Shown here in pieces: positions 1 to 7,538 of a stretch of 64,000 nucleotides of DNA; positions within the stretch are counted from its first letter, which is position 1, and every line of letters begins with the position of its first letter. The translations under genes and the position numbers were made by a program. The notes beneath the pieces were generated by a model. It ran no database searches, was not told the DNA's origin, and saw only the letters and a list, made by a program, of their open reading frames with translations. Origin of the DNA: Streptomyces sp. CCM_MD2014 (lineage in GTDB: Bacteria; Actinomycetota; Actinomycetes; Streptomycetales; Streptomycetaceae); the NCBI RefSeq assembly GCF_000772045.1, contig NZ_CP009754.1, positions 1,054,001 through 1,118,000 on the forward strand. Reading direction: 5' to 3'.

Positions 1-690
1 GGGCCGGGCCGGGTCGGTGTGCAGTTCGTCCAGCGGGAACGGCGCGGGACGCACCGGCCGCTTCGCGGAGACGATGGTGAGCGGCACGATGGTCTGCCGG
101 GCCCAGCAGCCGAAGTCGTAGATGTTGAGCGGGACCCAGGTCGGGAAGTAGATGAGCTCCGGCGGGAGTTCGGGCAGGTCCTCCCACTTCCACCAGCCGA
201 ACAGGGCCAGCCAGATGCGGGTGAAGACGCGCGACGCGGCGATGCCGCCGCGGGAGCGGATCCACTCCGAGGCCCGCGCCATGTGGGGCGCGTCGGGCGA
301 GTCGCCGGCCAGGCGGAGGGCGACGTAGGCCTCGATGGTGGTGGACAGTTCGCCGGGGCCGCCGTAGAAGGTGGCCCAGGTGCCGTCCTCGCGCTGCTCG
401 CCGCGGATGAACAGCGCGGCGGCGCGGGTGGTCTCCTCGTCCTGGATGCCGAGGAACTGACGCAGGAGCAGGTCCTCGGCGTCCATCGTGACGTTCGTCT
501 CGAGGTCGCCCTTCCACCAGCCTTCGGCGTCCTGCTTGGAGAGCAGGAAGTCGGTGGCGCGCCGGGTGGCGCGTGCGGCGGCTTCGGGTACCCCGGCCGC
601 CGCGGCGGGGATCGTGCTGTCGGTGTCGCTGGCCGAGGCTGCCAGGGGCCGCAGGGAGGCCCCGGTGCTTCCGTCGGTCGTCGCTGTCAT
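1..690 (-). CDS. shc: Squalene-hopene cyclase, N-terminal part (cut by window edge)
   Basis: This gene runs off the left edge, so only about 230 N-terminal residues are visible. Squalene-hopene cyclase folds squalene into hopene/hopanol at the membrane and is the committing step of hopanoid synthesis. The visible part has the usual disordered Ala/Ser/Thr-rich start, then ATDFLLSKQDAEGWWKGDLE, a typical QW-type N-terminal repeat of the alpha-barrel. Next comes TWATFYGGPGELSTTIEAY and a WIRSRGGIAASRVFTRIWLA segment. The catalytic DxDD region lies outside the window. The ATG is preceded by GAAGGGGAAG, a good ribosome binding site. It is the last visible gene of the hpn operon. A strong hairpin lies in the 116-bp gap before it. 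The family call is secure. Confidence 0.95.
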   Translation of the reverse strand, partial: MTATTDGSTGASLRPLAASASDTDSTIPAAAAGVPEAAARATRRATDFLLSKQDAEGWWKGDLETNVTMDAEDLLLRQFLGIQDEETTRAAALFIRGEQREDGTWATFYGGPGELSTTIEAYVALRLAGDSPDAPHMARASEWIRSRGGIAASRVFTRIWLALFGWWKWEDLPELPPELIYFPTWVPLNIYDFGCWARQTIVPLTIVSAKRPVRPAPFPLDELHTDPARP

Positions 691-740
691 GGCTTCCCCT
701 TCGTGCAGTGTGCATGTGGTGCGTCTGCTGGGTCCGCCGT

Positions 741-773
741 CGGCCGGTGCTCGTGTCTCCACGACACCGGCCG
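741..773. other. Strong intra-operon hairpin before shc
   Basis: CGGCCGGTG (741-749) pairs with CACCGGCCG (765-773), and TCGTG (751-755) pairs with CACGA (760-764) around a TCTC loop. This gives a 14-bp stem with a single bulged C. It sits between the prenyl synthase gene and shc, so it could act as a partial terminator or RNA-processing site that sets the shc dose relative to the upstream genes. Confidence 0.6.
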
Positions 774-806
774 GCGACTACGCGAGGGCTATTCGACCGA
801 TAATGA

Positions 807-1880
807 TCATCTCTTTCGTACGACGACGAAGTCCGCGAGCGCCGTGAACCGGTCCCGCACCCGGTCGGGCATGTCGACGGCGTCGAGGGCTTCGATGGCG
901 ATGGTGTGCTGGCGACGCGCCTCGTCGGCGGTCCACTCCCGCCCGCCCGCTTCCTCGATGAGGGCGGCGCGGGCCGCGAACTCCTCCTCGGAGAAGTTCG
1001 CGAAGTCACTGGCCTTGGCGTCGGCGGTGAGGATCTCGCCGAGCCGTTCGGAGGCGGCCCCGCCGGCCGCGAGGGCGGCCACGACCGGCAGCGACTTCTT
1101 GCGCTGGCGCAGGTCGCTCCAGGTCTGCTTGCCGGTGGCGTCCGGGTCGCCCCAGATGCCGAGCAGGTCGTCGACGGCCTGGAAGGCGAGGCCGAGGTGG
1201 TAGCCGTACTTCTCGAGGGTGTCGGCGGTGCGCTCGTCGGCTCCGCCGAGCACCGCGCCGACGGAGCTGGCGCAGGCGAGCAGGGCGCCGGTCTTGTTGC
1301 CCTCCATCTCCAGGCACTCCTCGACGCTGACGCGGTCGCGGTGCTCGTAGGAGATGTCCTGGGCCTGCCCGTCGATCAGTGAGCGGCTGGCCTTGGTCAG
1401 GCGGCGGGCGGCGCGGCCGGCCTCGACGGTGCCCAGCTCCAGGAGCACCTCGTTGGCCAGCGCGAACAGGGCGTCGCCGACCAGGATGGCCTGCGCGGGG
1501 CCGTGCACCTTCCAGACGGTGTCACGGTGGCGCCGCTGCTCGTCGCCGTCCATCAGGTCGTCGTGCAGGAGGGAGAAGTTGTGCACCAGTTCCACGGCCA
1601 CCGCGCCGGGCACACCGGCCTCGGGCGCGGCGCCGGTGACCTCGGCGGAGAGCACGGCGAGCGCGGGGCGCACGGCCTTGCCGCCGTCGCCGTCCGCGGG
1701 GTTGCCCTGGGCGTCGATCCAGCCGAAGTGGTAGGCGGCGACGGTGTCCATGGGAGGGGCCAGGCGGTCGACCGCCGCCCGCAGGACCGGCGTGGCCAGG
1801 GTCCGGCCGCGCTCCAGAAGCGCGGTCACGTCCACCGTGGTCCGTCGATCGGCCGTCGGGGCCGGGGGCACAGTGGGCAC
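807..1880 (-). CDS. Polyprenyl (farnesyl/geranylgeranyl) diphosphate synthase of the hopanoid operon
   Basis: This class I trans-prenyltransferase condenses IPP with allylic diphosphates and would supply farnesyl diphosphate to HpnC/HpnD for squalene. The first aspartate-rich motif is LLHDDLMDGDEQRRHRDT (DDxxD). The second is QAVDDLLGIWGDPD. The family signature GGKAVRPALA is near the N terminus. I chose GTG 1880 because GGAGGA stands 6 nt upstream, giving 357 aa. An alternative in-frame GTG at 1943 overlaps the hpnE stop as GTGA and would add 21 residues with no homologous look. Product chain length cannot be read from the sequence with certainty. Placement between hpnE and shc ties it to hopanoid synthesis. 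A small leftward gap holds the hairpin described separately. Confidence 0.93.
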   Translation of the reverse strand: MPTVPPAPTADRRTTVDVTALLERGRTLATPVLRAAVDRLAPPMDTVAAYHFGWIDAQGNPADGDGGKAVRPALAVLSAEVTGAAPEAGVPGAVAVELVHNFSLLHDDLMDGDEQRRHRDTVWKVHGPAQAILVGDALFALANEVLLELGTVEAGRAARRLTKASRSLIDGQAQDISYEHRDRVSVEECLEMEGNKTGALLACASSVGAVLGGADERTADTLEKYGYHLGLAFQAVDDLLGIWGDPDATGKQTWSDLRQRKKSLPVVAALAAGGAASERLGEILTADAKASDFANFSEEEFAARAALIEEAGGREWTADEARRQHTIAIEALDAVDMPDRVRDRFTALADFVVVRKR

Positions 1881-1939
1881 AGTCTTTCCTCCAGTTGCGG
1901 TGCCGGGAGTGCGGGAGTCGGTCCCGCGCGGATCGGCTT

Positions 1940-3376
1940 TCACGCCGCCTCCTCGAAGAAATCGGGAAGGAGGCCGCGGGAGCGGCCCAGGGCGCCGAGC
2001 GCGGCGGCCGCCGCCCCGACACCGCTGCGAACCGCACTCTCCATGGTCGCGGGCCACCCGGTGGCGGTCCACGCTCCGGCCAGGTAGAGGCCGGGTGCCT
2101 TGGTGCGGGCGCCGGGCCTGAGGCGGCCGACGCCGGGGGCGGGGGCGAACGTCGCGGTGCGCTCCCTGGTCACGAAGAAGTCCTTCACCTCGGCACCCCG
2201 GGTGCGCGGCAGCAGCCGCTCCAGTTCGGGCAGGTACCGCTCGCGCAGCGCGGCCACGGGCTCGTCGATCTCGTGCTGCGCCGTCGACTGGGACAGCGCC
2301 AGGTACTGACCCTCCTTCAGTCCGGAGGCCTCGGTGCGGTCGAACACCCACTGCACGGGGGTGCCGAGCGCCGCGAGGAACGGTGTGGCGAGCACCTTGC
2401 GGTCGTAGATCACGTGGACGTTGAGGATCGGGGCGGTGCCGATCCGCAGAAGATTTTCCGGGGCGTCGAGCGCGCCGTCCGGCAGCAGGTCGTGGGCCTC
2501 GCGCTGGGGTACGGCGAGGACGACGGCGTCCGCTTCGAGCGTCTCGCCGGGAACCTGAACGCTCCAGCCGCCGTTCCCGTTTACAGAGACGGAGGTGACG
2601 CGTGTACGGACCTCGGTACGGACGCCCGCGGAGTCGAGCGCCTTGCGGGCCAGCCGGTCGTGCAGTTCGCCCAGCGGGACGCGGGCCCACCCGATGTCGG
2701 CCGCTCCCGGGTCGGACAGCAGACCGGTCTTGAACACCATCGCGGCGAGCCCCAGGGAGGCGTCGCCCGCGACCGCGTTGAGGGTGGCGACCCCGACCAG
2801 GTCCCACAGGGCCTCGACGGCACGCGCCGACTGACCGTGCGCGGTCAGCCAGCTGCCGAAGTCCTGGGTGTCCAGGGTCGGATCGGCGAGGTCGAGCCCC
2901 TTGAGCGCGAGCGCGGCACGCCCCACCGAGGCGCGTTCGGCGAGGGAGAGGTGCGGATAGGTCGCCAGGCTGCGTCCCAGATGCAGGGGCACGGGCAGCG
3001 CGTCGCGCCGCAGTCTGCCGAGCCGGTTGCCCTCGGTCCTGGCCAGGTCGACCACGGGCACGTCGAGACGTTCCTGCACCGGTGCGAGCGCCGCTCCGCC
3101 GATCCGGTCGAGGAACCACCGGTAGGCGGTGCAGCAGCGCAGGTACACGTGCTGGCCGTTGTCGACGGTGAGGTCGCCGCGCTGGAAGGAGAAGGCGAGC
3201 CCGCCGAGGCGGGGGCGCCCTTCGAGCAGGGTGACGCGTACGCCGGCGTCGGCGAGCGCGAGCGCGGTGGTGACCCCCGCCAGTCCGCCGCCGACCACGA
3301 CGGCGTGCCGGCCGGGCCCCGAGGCCGGGACGTCCGCGAGCACTCCGCCGTCGCGCGTGCCGTTGCCCTGCGTCAT
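1940..3376 (-). CDS. hpnE: Hydroxysqualene dehydroxylase HpnE (FAD-dependent amine-oxidase/phytoene-desaturase family)
   Basis: HpnE reductively removes the hydroxyl of hydroxysqualene to give squalene, the last step of the HpnCDE route. The 478-aa protein begins with a dinucleotide-binding loop, VVVGGGLAGVTTALALADAG, followed by LLEGRPRLGGLAFSFQRG. Near the C terminus is the second FAD-contact segment, LYLAGAWTATGWPATMESAV. These are typical of the phytoene-desaturase-like flavoproteins that adjoin hpnC/hpnD. The ATG overlaps the stop of a 52-aa ORF (ATGA), so translation is probably coupled. The hpnE stop overlaps a GTG upstream of the prenyl synthase. HpnE and phytoene desaturase cannot be told apart by motif alone; the hpnCD-shc context decides. 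Confidence 0.92.
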   Translation of the reverse strand: MTQGNGTRDGGVLADVPASGPGRHAVVVGGGLAGVTTALALADAGVRVTLLEGRPRLGGLAFSFQRGDLTVDNGQHVYLRCCTAYRWFLDRIGGAALAPVQERLDVPVVDLARTEGNRLGRLRRDALPVPLHLGRSLATYPHLSLAERASVGRAALALKGLDLADPTLDTQDFGSWLTAHGQSARAVEALWDLVGVATLNAVAGDASLGLAAMVFKTGLLSDPGAADIGWARVPLGELHDRLARKALDSAGVRTEVRTRVTSVSVNGNGGWSVQVPGETLEADAVVLAVPQREAHDLLPDGALDAPENLLRIGTAPILNVHVIYDRKVLATPFLAALGTPVQWVFDRTEASGLKEGQYLALSQSTAQHEIDEPVAALRERYLPELERLLPRTRGAEVKDFFVTRERTATFAPAPGVGRLRPGARTKAPGLYLAGAWTATGWPATMESAVRSGVGAAAAALGALGRSRGLLPDFFEEAA

Positions 3377-3531
3377 GGTGCGCCCTTCCCTGTCCGGCCG
3401 CCGTGGTGTTTGAACGGCGTACGGTCGACCGTCTCAGTCAGGGACGCCGACCGCCACCGGAGGGTTGCCCGCCGCTGCCCGCAGCCGGTTGTGTGCGGGT
3501 CCCGGGTGACGAGTGTGCCGGGTGTGTCCAT
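3373..3531 (-). CDS. Small coupled ORF between hpnD and hpnE (52 aa, DUF6380-like)
   Basis: This ORF encodes MDTPGTLVTRDPHTTGCGQR at its start, then a segment RATLRWRSASLTETVDRTPF and a basic Gly-rich tail. Its ATG overlaps the hpnD stop (ATGA at 3531-3528) and its stop overlaps the hpnE start (ATGA at 3376-3373). It therefore fills the hpnD-hpnE gap exactly, with translational coupling at both ends, which is hard to get by chance. There is no signal peptide, membrane segment or catalytic motif. The RATLR...SLTET...PF..HG pattern resembles small Streptomyces proteins I remember as DUF6380, whose function is unknown. That family name is from memory. It may be a regulatory micro-protein, or simply a coupling ORF that carries ribosomes to hpnE. 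Confidence 0.7.
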   Translation of the reverse strand: MDTPGTLVTRDPHTTGCGQRRATLRWRSASLTETVDRTPFKHHGGRTGKGAP

Positions 3532-4481
3532 CAGGCGCGCCTCCTGACGGCCCGCCGGGTGACGTGCCGGGCGTCGAGGCCGGACAGGCCGCGCACGGCG
3601 ACGTACGCCTTCTCCCGTCCGGGCAGGGAGACCCGGCCGCGCAGCACGGCCTCCGGGTCGCGCTCGATGCGGTCGAGGAGGCGGCGGTAGATACCGGCCA
3701 TGGCGGCCACGCAGGCGCCGCTGCGCCGGTCGAGCATGGGCAGCAGCCGGTAGCCCTCGGCGAAGAGGGCACGGGCCCGGCGCACCTCGAAGTGCACGAG
3801 CCCCGCGAAGTCGGAGCCCTCGGGCGGTGTCGGCCCGTCGAACCCGGCCGAGCAGCCGAACTTGGCGAGGTCGTCGGCGGGCAGGTAGACGCGCCCGCCC
3901 TCGGCGTCCTCCCGGACGTCGCGCAGGATGTTGGTGAGCTGCAGCGCCAGCCCGAGCGTGTCGGCGTACTCGGGCGCGCGCTCGGTGCCGCGCGCCCCCG
4001 GTTCGGTGCCGAACACGCCGAGCGAGAGCCGTCCGATGGCGCCCGCGACGCAGCGGCAGTAGACCTTCAGGTCGTCCCAGGTCTCGTAGGTCTCGCCGCG
4101 CAGGTCCATCTGGACGCCGTCGATCAGCTCGTCGAGACCGCCGAGCGGGATCGGGAACCGCCGGGCCGCGTCGGCGAGGGCGACCGCGACGGGGTCGGTG
4201 TCGTCCTCGTCGACCGCGCCGTCCTGGATCCGGGCCAGCACGGCCCGGGTCTCGTCCAGCCGGGTGGCCTTGACGTCGTCCGCCAGCACTCCGTCGCCGA
4301 TGTCGTCGACGCGGCGCGAGAACGCGTACAGCGCGGACATCGCCCGCCGCTTGGGCGTGGGCAGCAGCCGGATGCCGTAGGCGAAGTTGCGCGCCTGCTG
4401 ACCGGTGACGGCCTCGCAGTAGCTGTAGGCGGCGAGCACCGGTGCCGGCATGTTCGCTGACGACTCCACGGACCCGATCAC
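3531..4481 (-). CDS. hpnD: Presqualene diphosphate synthase HpnD
   Basis: HpnD joins two farnesyl diphosphates head to head to give presqualene diphosphate. The 316-aa protein shows the squalene/phytoene synthase fold signatures. The first metal site is RRVDDIGDGVLADD in the N-terminal quarter. A middle segment reads YCRCVAGAIGRLSLGVFG. The second aspartate-rich site is LTNILRDVREDAEGGRVYLP. The early FAYGIRLLPTPKRRAMSALY is typical of the HpnD branch. The ATG overlaps the hpnC stop (ATGA) and its stop overlaps the small ORF. HpnC and HpnD are paralogues. The HpnD assignment rests on order, the IRLLP..KR motif and the longer second site. Confidence 0.93.
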   Translation of the reverse strand: MIGSVESSANMPAPVLAAYSYCEAVTGQQARNFAYGIRLLPTPKRRAMSALYAFSRRVDDIGDGVLADDVKATRLDETRAVLARIQDGAVDEDDTDPVAVALADAARRFPIPLGGLDELIDGVQMDLRGETYETWDDLKVYCRCVAGAIGRLSLGVFGTEPGARGTERAPEYADTLGLALQLTNILRDVREDAEGGRVYLPADDLAKFGCSAGFDGPTPPEGSDFAGLVHFEVRRARALFAEGYRLLPMLDRRSGACVAAMAGIYRRLLDRIERDPEAVLRGRVSLPGREKAYVAVRGLSGLDARHVTRRAVRRRA

Positions 4482-5380
4482 CCCTCTCCTCGCAGAACCA
4501 CGCCCGCCTCGCGCAGCAAGGAGACCTTGCCTGACTTGGGCGGGCCGGGAAGTACGTCGTGGTCCGCCGCGGCGATCGCTCGCAGCGCCGCCCTTCCGCC
4601 CGCCACGAATCCCGCGAGGAGCAGTCGCAGCCTGCCGTGGACGCTACCCACCAGGGGGGCTCCTTCATTCAGCAGGTCGCGGGCGCGGGCGGCCTCGTAG
4701 GCGATCAGTGCCCGCACGGACGCGTTCGCGGTGGGGGCGGCGAGGTCGCTCTCCTGGACGTGGAAACGTTTCATGTCCTCGGCGGGCAGGTAGATCCGGT
4801 CCCGGCCGAGGTCCTCGGCGACGTCCTGGAGGTGCTCGACGATCTGCAGGGCGGTGCAGATCTCGTCGGAGCGGCGGATCCGCTCGGGGGTCGAGGTGCC
4901 GGTGACGGCGAGGACGAGCCGGCCGACCGGGTTGGCGGACAGCTCGCAGTAGGCGAGGAGGTCGTCGTAGGTCTCGTACCGGGCGACGAGCTGGTCCTGG
5001 CGGTTGGCGGCGATCAGACCGAGGAAGGGCTCGGGGGTCAGCGCGCGGCGGCGCACGGTGGGGACCAGGCGGCGCAGCAGCGGGTGGCGCGGGGTGCCGT
5101 CGAAGACTCTGCGCAGGTCCTCCTCGAAGGCGTCCAGCATCAGCAGCCGGTCGTCGGCGCGGTCCTCGGGGACGCCGAGGAGGCGGGCGTCGGCGCCGCC
5201 GGGGGCCAGGTCGCCGTCGCCGATGTCGTCGACGAGGCGGGCGAAGCCGTACACGGCCATGAGGTCGGTGCGCCAGGCGCGGGGCAGGAAGAAGGGGGCG
5301 ACGGGGAAGTTCTCGTCGGCGGCCTTGGCGAGGGTGCCGTGCGCGGGATCGACGGCGTGCCCCGTCCCGGTGGCCGTCAT
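4478..5380 (-). CDS. hpnC: Hydroxysqualene synthase HpnC
   Basis: HpnC converts presqualene diphosphate to hydroxysqualene by adding water. The 300-aa protein has the early ENFPVAPFFLPRAWR segment typical of HpnC, a first metal site RLVDDIGDGD, YCELSANPVGRLVLAVTG in the middle and a second site EHLQDVAEDLGRDRIYLP. I chose ATG 5380. It overlaps the stop of a 21-codon upstream ORF as ATGA and leaves ENFPVAPFF about 24 residues in, as in the family. A further in-frame start at 5410 would add ten residues. It is the first substantial gene of the operon as seen here. The stop overlaps hpnD. Confidence 0.92.
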   Translation of the reverse strand: MTATGTGHAVDPAHGTLAKAADENFPVAPFFLPRAWRTDLMAVYGFARLVDDIGDGDLAPGGADARLLGVPEDRADDRLLMLDAFEEDLRRVFDGTPRHPLLRRLVPTVRRRALTPEPFLGLIAANRQDQLVARYETYDDLLAYCELSANPVGRLVLAVTGTSTPERIRRSDEICTALQIVEHLQDVAEDLGRDRIYLPAEDMKRFHVQESDLAAPTANASVRALIAYEAARARDLLNEGAPLVGSVHGRLRLLLAGFVAGGRAALRAIAAADHDVLPGPPKSGKVSLLREAGVVLRGEG

Positions 5381-5442
5381 CGCGGGCTGCCCTGGGCGGG
5401 GACGGCGCACGCCTCGGGGAGCCTGGGAGTTTCCGTAGCCAT
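5377..5442 (-). CDS. 21-codon upstream ORF coupled to hpnC
   Basis: The ORF reads MATETPRLPEACAVPAQGSP followed by Arg and TGA. The TGA overlaps the hpnC ATG (ATGA), and hpnC has only a weak ribosome site of its own. A GGGAG stands 11 nt before the upstream ATG. It may be a leader peptide that loads ribosomes onto hpnC. Four prolines and a Cys are present, but no amino acid run points to attenuation. The peptide itself matches nothing I know, so a leader role is inferred from spacing alone. Confidence 0.45.
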   Translation of the reverse strand: MATETPRLPEACAVPAQGSPR

Positions 5443-5574
5443 TGCCGTCACATCTCCCGTTCTACACTGCCGACCCAATACACACTATTTCGGACACGCC
5501 GCCCTGCCACCCGCGCGGCAGGCCCGCTTGAGGGTGTCGGGCATTATCGCCCCATGTGCCGCGTTTCGGGACCG

Positions 5575-5592
5575 GTACAGCTTACGTTGTAC
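5575..5592. promoter_or_regulatory. Inverted repeat GTACA-N8-TGTAC upstream of hpn genes
   Basis: The perfect arms GTACA (5575-5579) and TGTAC (5588-5592) lie in the 297-bp gap between the tagH-like stop and hpnC. They are about 195 bp before hpnC, upstream of a GATAAT (minus strand, about 5543-5548) that could be a -10. It could be an operator for the hpn promoter. No cognate regulator is recognised. Confidence 0.3.
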
Positions 5593-5695
5593 AACTCACG
5601 GGCGTCCGCCGGGGTGCACAGCGCATCACAACAACACACCCATTGGCTTCAAGATTCCTGAGAACGCCAGGAGTTGACGTTTCCTTTGCAGACGC

Positions 5696-5728
5696 GGGGC
5701 CCCGCCGGAACAGTTGCGGCGGGGCCCC
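5696..5728 (-). terminator. Terminator after the envelope (TagGH) cassette
   Basis: GGGGCCCCGCCG (5696-5707) and CGGCGGGGCCCC (5717-5728) form a perfect 12-bp stem with a 9-nt loop. It lies just beyond the stop of the ABC ATPase gene, in the reading direction of the cassette. There is no U-tract, as is common in Streptomyces. Confidence 0.8.
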
Positions 5729-5739
5729 GGCGTGTCGGG

Positions 5740-6519
5740 CTACTTGCCCGTGAACTTCTCGTACTCCTTGAGCACCTCGTCCGTCGGGCCGTCCATGCGC
5801 AGCTCGCCGCGCTCCAGCCACAGGACCCGGTTGCAGGTGTCGCGGATGGACTTGTTGTTGTGGCTGACCAGGAAGACGGTGCCGGCCTCCTTCTTCAGTT
5901 CACGGATCCGCTCCTCCGAGCGGGTCTGGAACTTGCGGTCGCCGGTGGCGAGGGCCTCGTCGATCATCAGGACGTCGTGGTCCTTGGCGGCGGCGATGGA
6001 GAAGCGCAGGCGGGCGGCCATGCCGGAAGAGTAGGTGCGCATCGGCAGGGTGATGAAATCGCCCTTCTCGTTGATGCCGGAGAAGTCGACGATCTCCTGG
6101 TAGCGGGCCTTGATCTGCTCGCGGGTCATGCCCATGGCCAGGCCGCCGAGGATGACGTTGCGCTCGCCGGTCAGGTCGTTCATCAGGGCCGCGTTCACGC
6201 CGAGCAGGGAGGGCTGGCCGTCGGTGTAGACCTTGCCGCGCTCGGCGGGCAGCAGGCCCGCGATGGCCCGCAGCAGCGTCGACTTGCCGGAGCCGTTGGA
6301 GCCGATCAGGCCGATGGCCTCGCCCCGGTACGCCACGAAGGAGACGCCGCGCACGGCGTGCACCTTGCGCACACCCCGCTCCTCGCCGCGCTTGAGGATG
6401 CGGCTGAGCGCGGCGGTGGCGCTGCCCTTGCCGGTCCTGGCGCCGTTGACGCGGTAGACGATGTGCAGTTCGTCCGCGATGACCGTCGGCACCCGCTGGT
6501 CCTGCTGCTGCTCAGCCAC
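5740..6519 (-). CDS. TagH-type ABC transporter ATPase (polysaccharide/teichoic acid export)
   Basis: This 259-aa ATP-binding subunit belongs to an ABC-2-type exporter of undecaprenyl- or lipid-linked glycopolymers. Visible motifs are Walker A LIGSNGSGKSTLLRAIAG, signature YSSGMAARLRFSIAAA, Walker B VLMIDEALATGDRKF and the H-loop FLVSHNNKSIRDTCNR. The N-terminal extension before Walker A, with GVRKVHAVRGVSFVAYRGEA, is typical of the TagH/RfbE/KpsT branch. The GTG start has GGAGGAGAGG upstream and lies inside the end of the permease gene (8-bp overlap). It is the last gene of a seven-gene leftward cassette and is followed by a strong terminator. The exported substrate is not identifiable, but the upstream genes imply an alditol-phosphate polymer or glycolipid. 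Confidence 0.92.
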   Translation of the reverse strand: MAEQQQDQRVPTVIADELHIVYRVNGARTGKGSATAALSRILKRGEERGVRKVHAVRGVSFVAYRGEAIGLIGSNGSGKSTLLRAIAGLLPAERGKVYTDGQPSLLGVNAALMNDLTGERNVILGGLAMGMTREQIKARYQEIVDFSGINEKGDFITLPMRTYSSGMAARLRFSIAAAKDHDVLMIDEALATGDRKFQTRSEERIRELKKEAGTVFLVSHNNKSIRDTCNRVLWLERGELRMDGPTDEVLKEYEKFTGK

Positions 6520-7441
6520 GGCCGTACCTCTCCTCCGCCTTCCAGAAGTACACGAAGCCGCCCGCGGCGAGGACCACGGCCCAACCGAGCCCGACCGCCC
6601 ACACGTGCGGCGGCAGGTTCTCGGAGCCGTACCCGTCGATCAGCGCGAAGCGGATCAGGTCCATGTAGACGGCGGCCGGGTTCCACTGGAGCACGTCGGC
6701 GAGCCAGGCCGGCTTGTCCTCCAGCATGATCGGGATGGAGAACATGACGCCCGACGCGTACATCCAGGTCCGCATGATGAACGGCATCAGCTGGGCCAGG
6801 TCCGGCGTCTTGGCGCCCATGCGGGCCACGATCAGCGCCAGCCCCATGTTGAACAGGAACTGCAGGACGAGCGCCGGGATCACCAGCAGCCAGGACAGCG
6901 AGGGGTAGCTGCCGAAGCCGATGACCACCGCGAACATGACGATCATCGAAGCCAGGAGCTGCTGGAGCTGCTGGAGCGCGAACGAGATGGGCAGCGAGGC
7001 GCGCGGGAAGTGCAGCGCCCGCACCAGTCCGAGGTTGCCGGAGATGGCGCGCACGCCCGCCATCGCGGAGGACTGGGTGAAGGTGAAGACGAACACCCCC
7101 GTCACCAGGAACGGGATGTACACGTCCTTGGGCATGCCCTTGCCCGCGTTCAGGATCAGACCGAAGATCGCGAAGTAGACCAGCGCGTTCAGCAGCGGGG
7201 TGGCCACCTGCCACAGCTGGCCGAGCTTGGCCTGGCTGTACTGGGCGGTCAGCTTCGCCTGGGAGAAGGCGAGGATGAAGTGCCGCCGCCCCCAGAGCTG
7301 ACGGACGTACTCCACGAGGGAAGGTCTGGCACCGCTCACGGTCAGCCCGTACTTGGCGGCGAGCCGGGCCGGTGTGAGGCCCTCGTCGGGCGACACGGGC
7401 TTGGTCATGGCGACCGTGCCGTCGTGCGTTGTCTCACTCAC
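6512..7441 (-). CDS. TagG-type ABC-2 permease
   Basis: This is the membrane subunit partner of the adjoining ATPase. About six hydrophobic segments are visible, including TPLLNALVYFAIFGLIL, LVTGVFVFTFTQ, MIVMFAVVIGF, LLVIPALVLQFLFNMGLALI and WAVGLGWAVVLAAGGFVYF. The cytoplasmic N terminus carries LVEYVRQLWGRRHFILAFSQ, the amphipathic arm typical of TagG/Wzm permeases. I chose GTG 7441 (309 aa). Its ribosome site is weak (GAAAG). An in-frame ATG at 7408 is possible but has no better site. The 97-bp gap before it has no clear terminator, so it is probably cotranscribed with the glycosyltransferase. Transport of a lipid-linked surface glycan is inferred from family and context. Confidence 0.9.
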   Translation of the reverse strand: MSETTHDGTVAMTKPVSPDEGLTPARLAAKYGLTVSGARPSLVEYVRQLWGRRHFILAFSQAKLTAQYSQAKLGQLWQVATPLLNALVYFAIFGLILNAGKGMPKDVYIPFLVTGVFVFTFTQSSAMAGVRAISGNLGLVRALHFPRASLPISFALQQLQQLLASMIVMFAVVIGFGSYPSLSWLLVIPALVLQFLFNMGLALIVARMGAKTPDLAQLMPFIMRTWMYASGVMFSIPIMLEDKPAWLADVLQWNPAAVYMDLIRFALIDGYGSENLPPHVWAVGLGWAVVLAAGGFVYFWKAEERYGRG

Positions 7442-7538
7442 TGGTGGATACTTTCGTCTTCGAAAATGCTCGGCCGCGCGGGCCTGCATGGACCTGGTGG
7501 CCCCGGTCGGGGCCGGAACGCTCTCGGGTACGAGCTTG

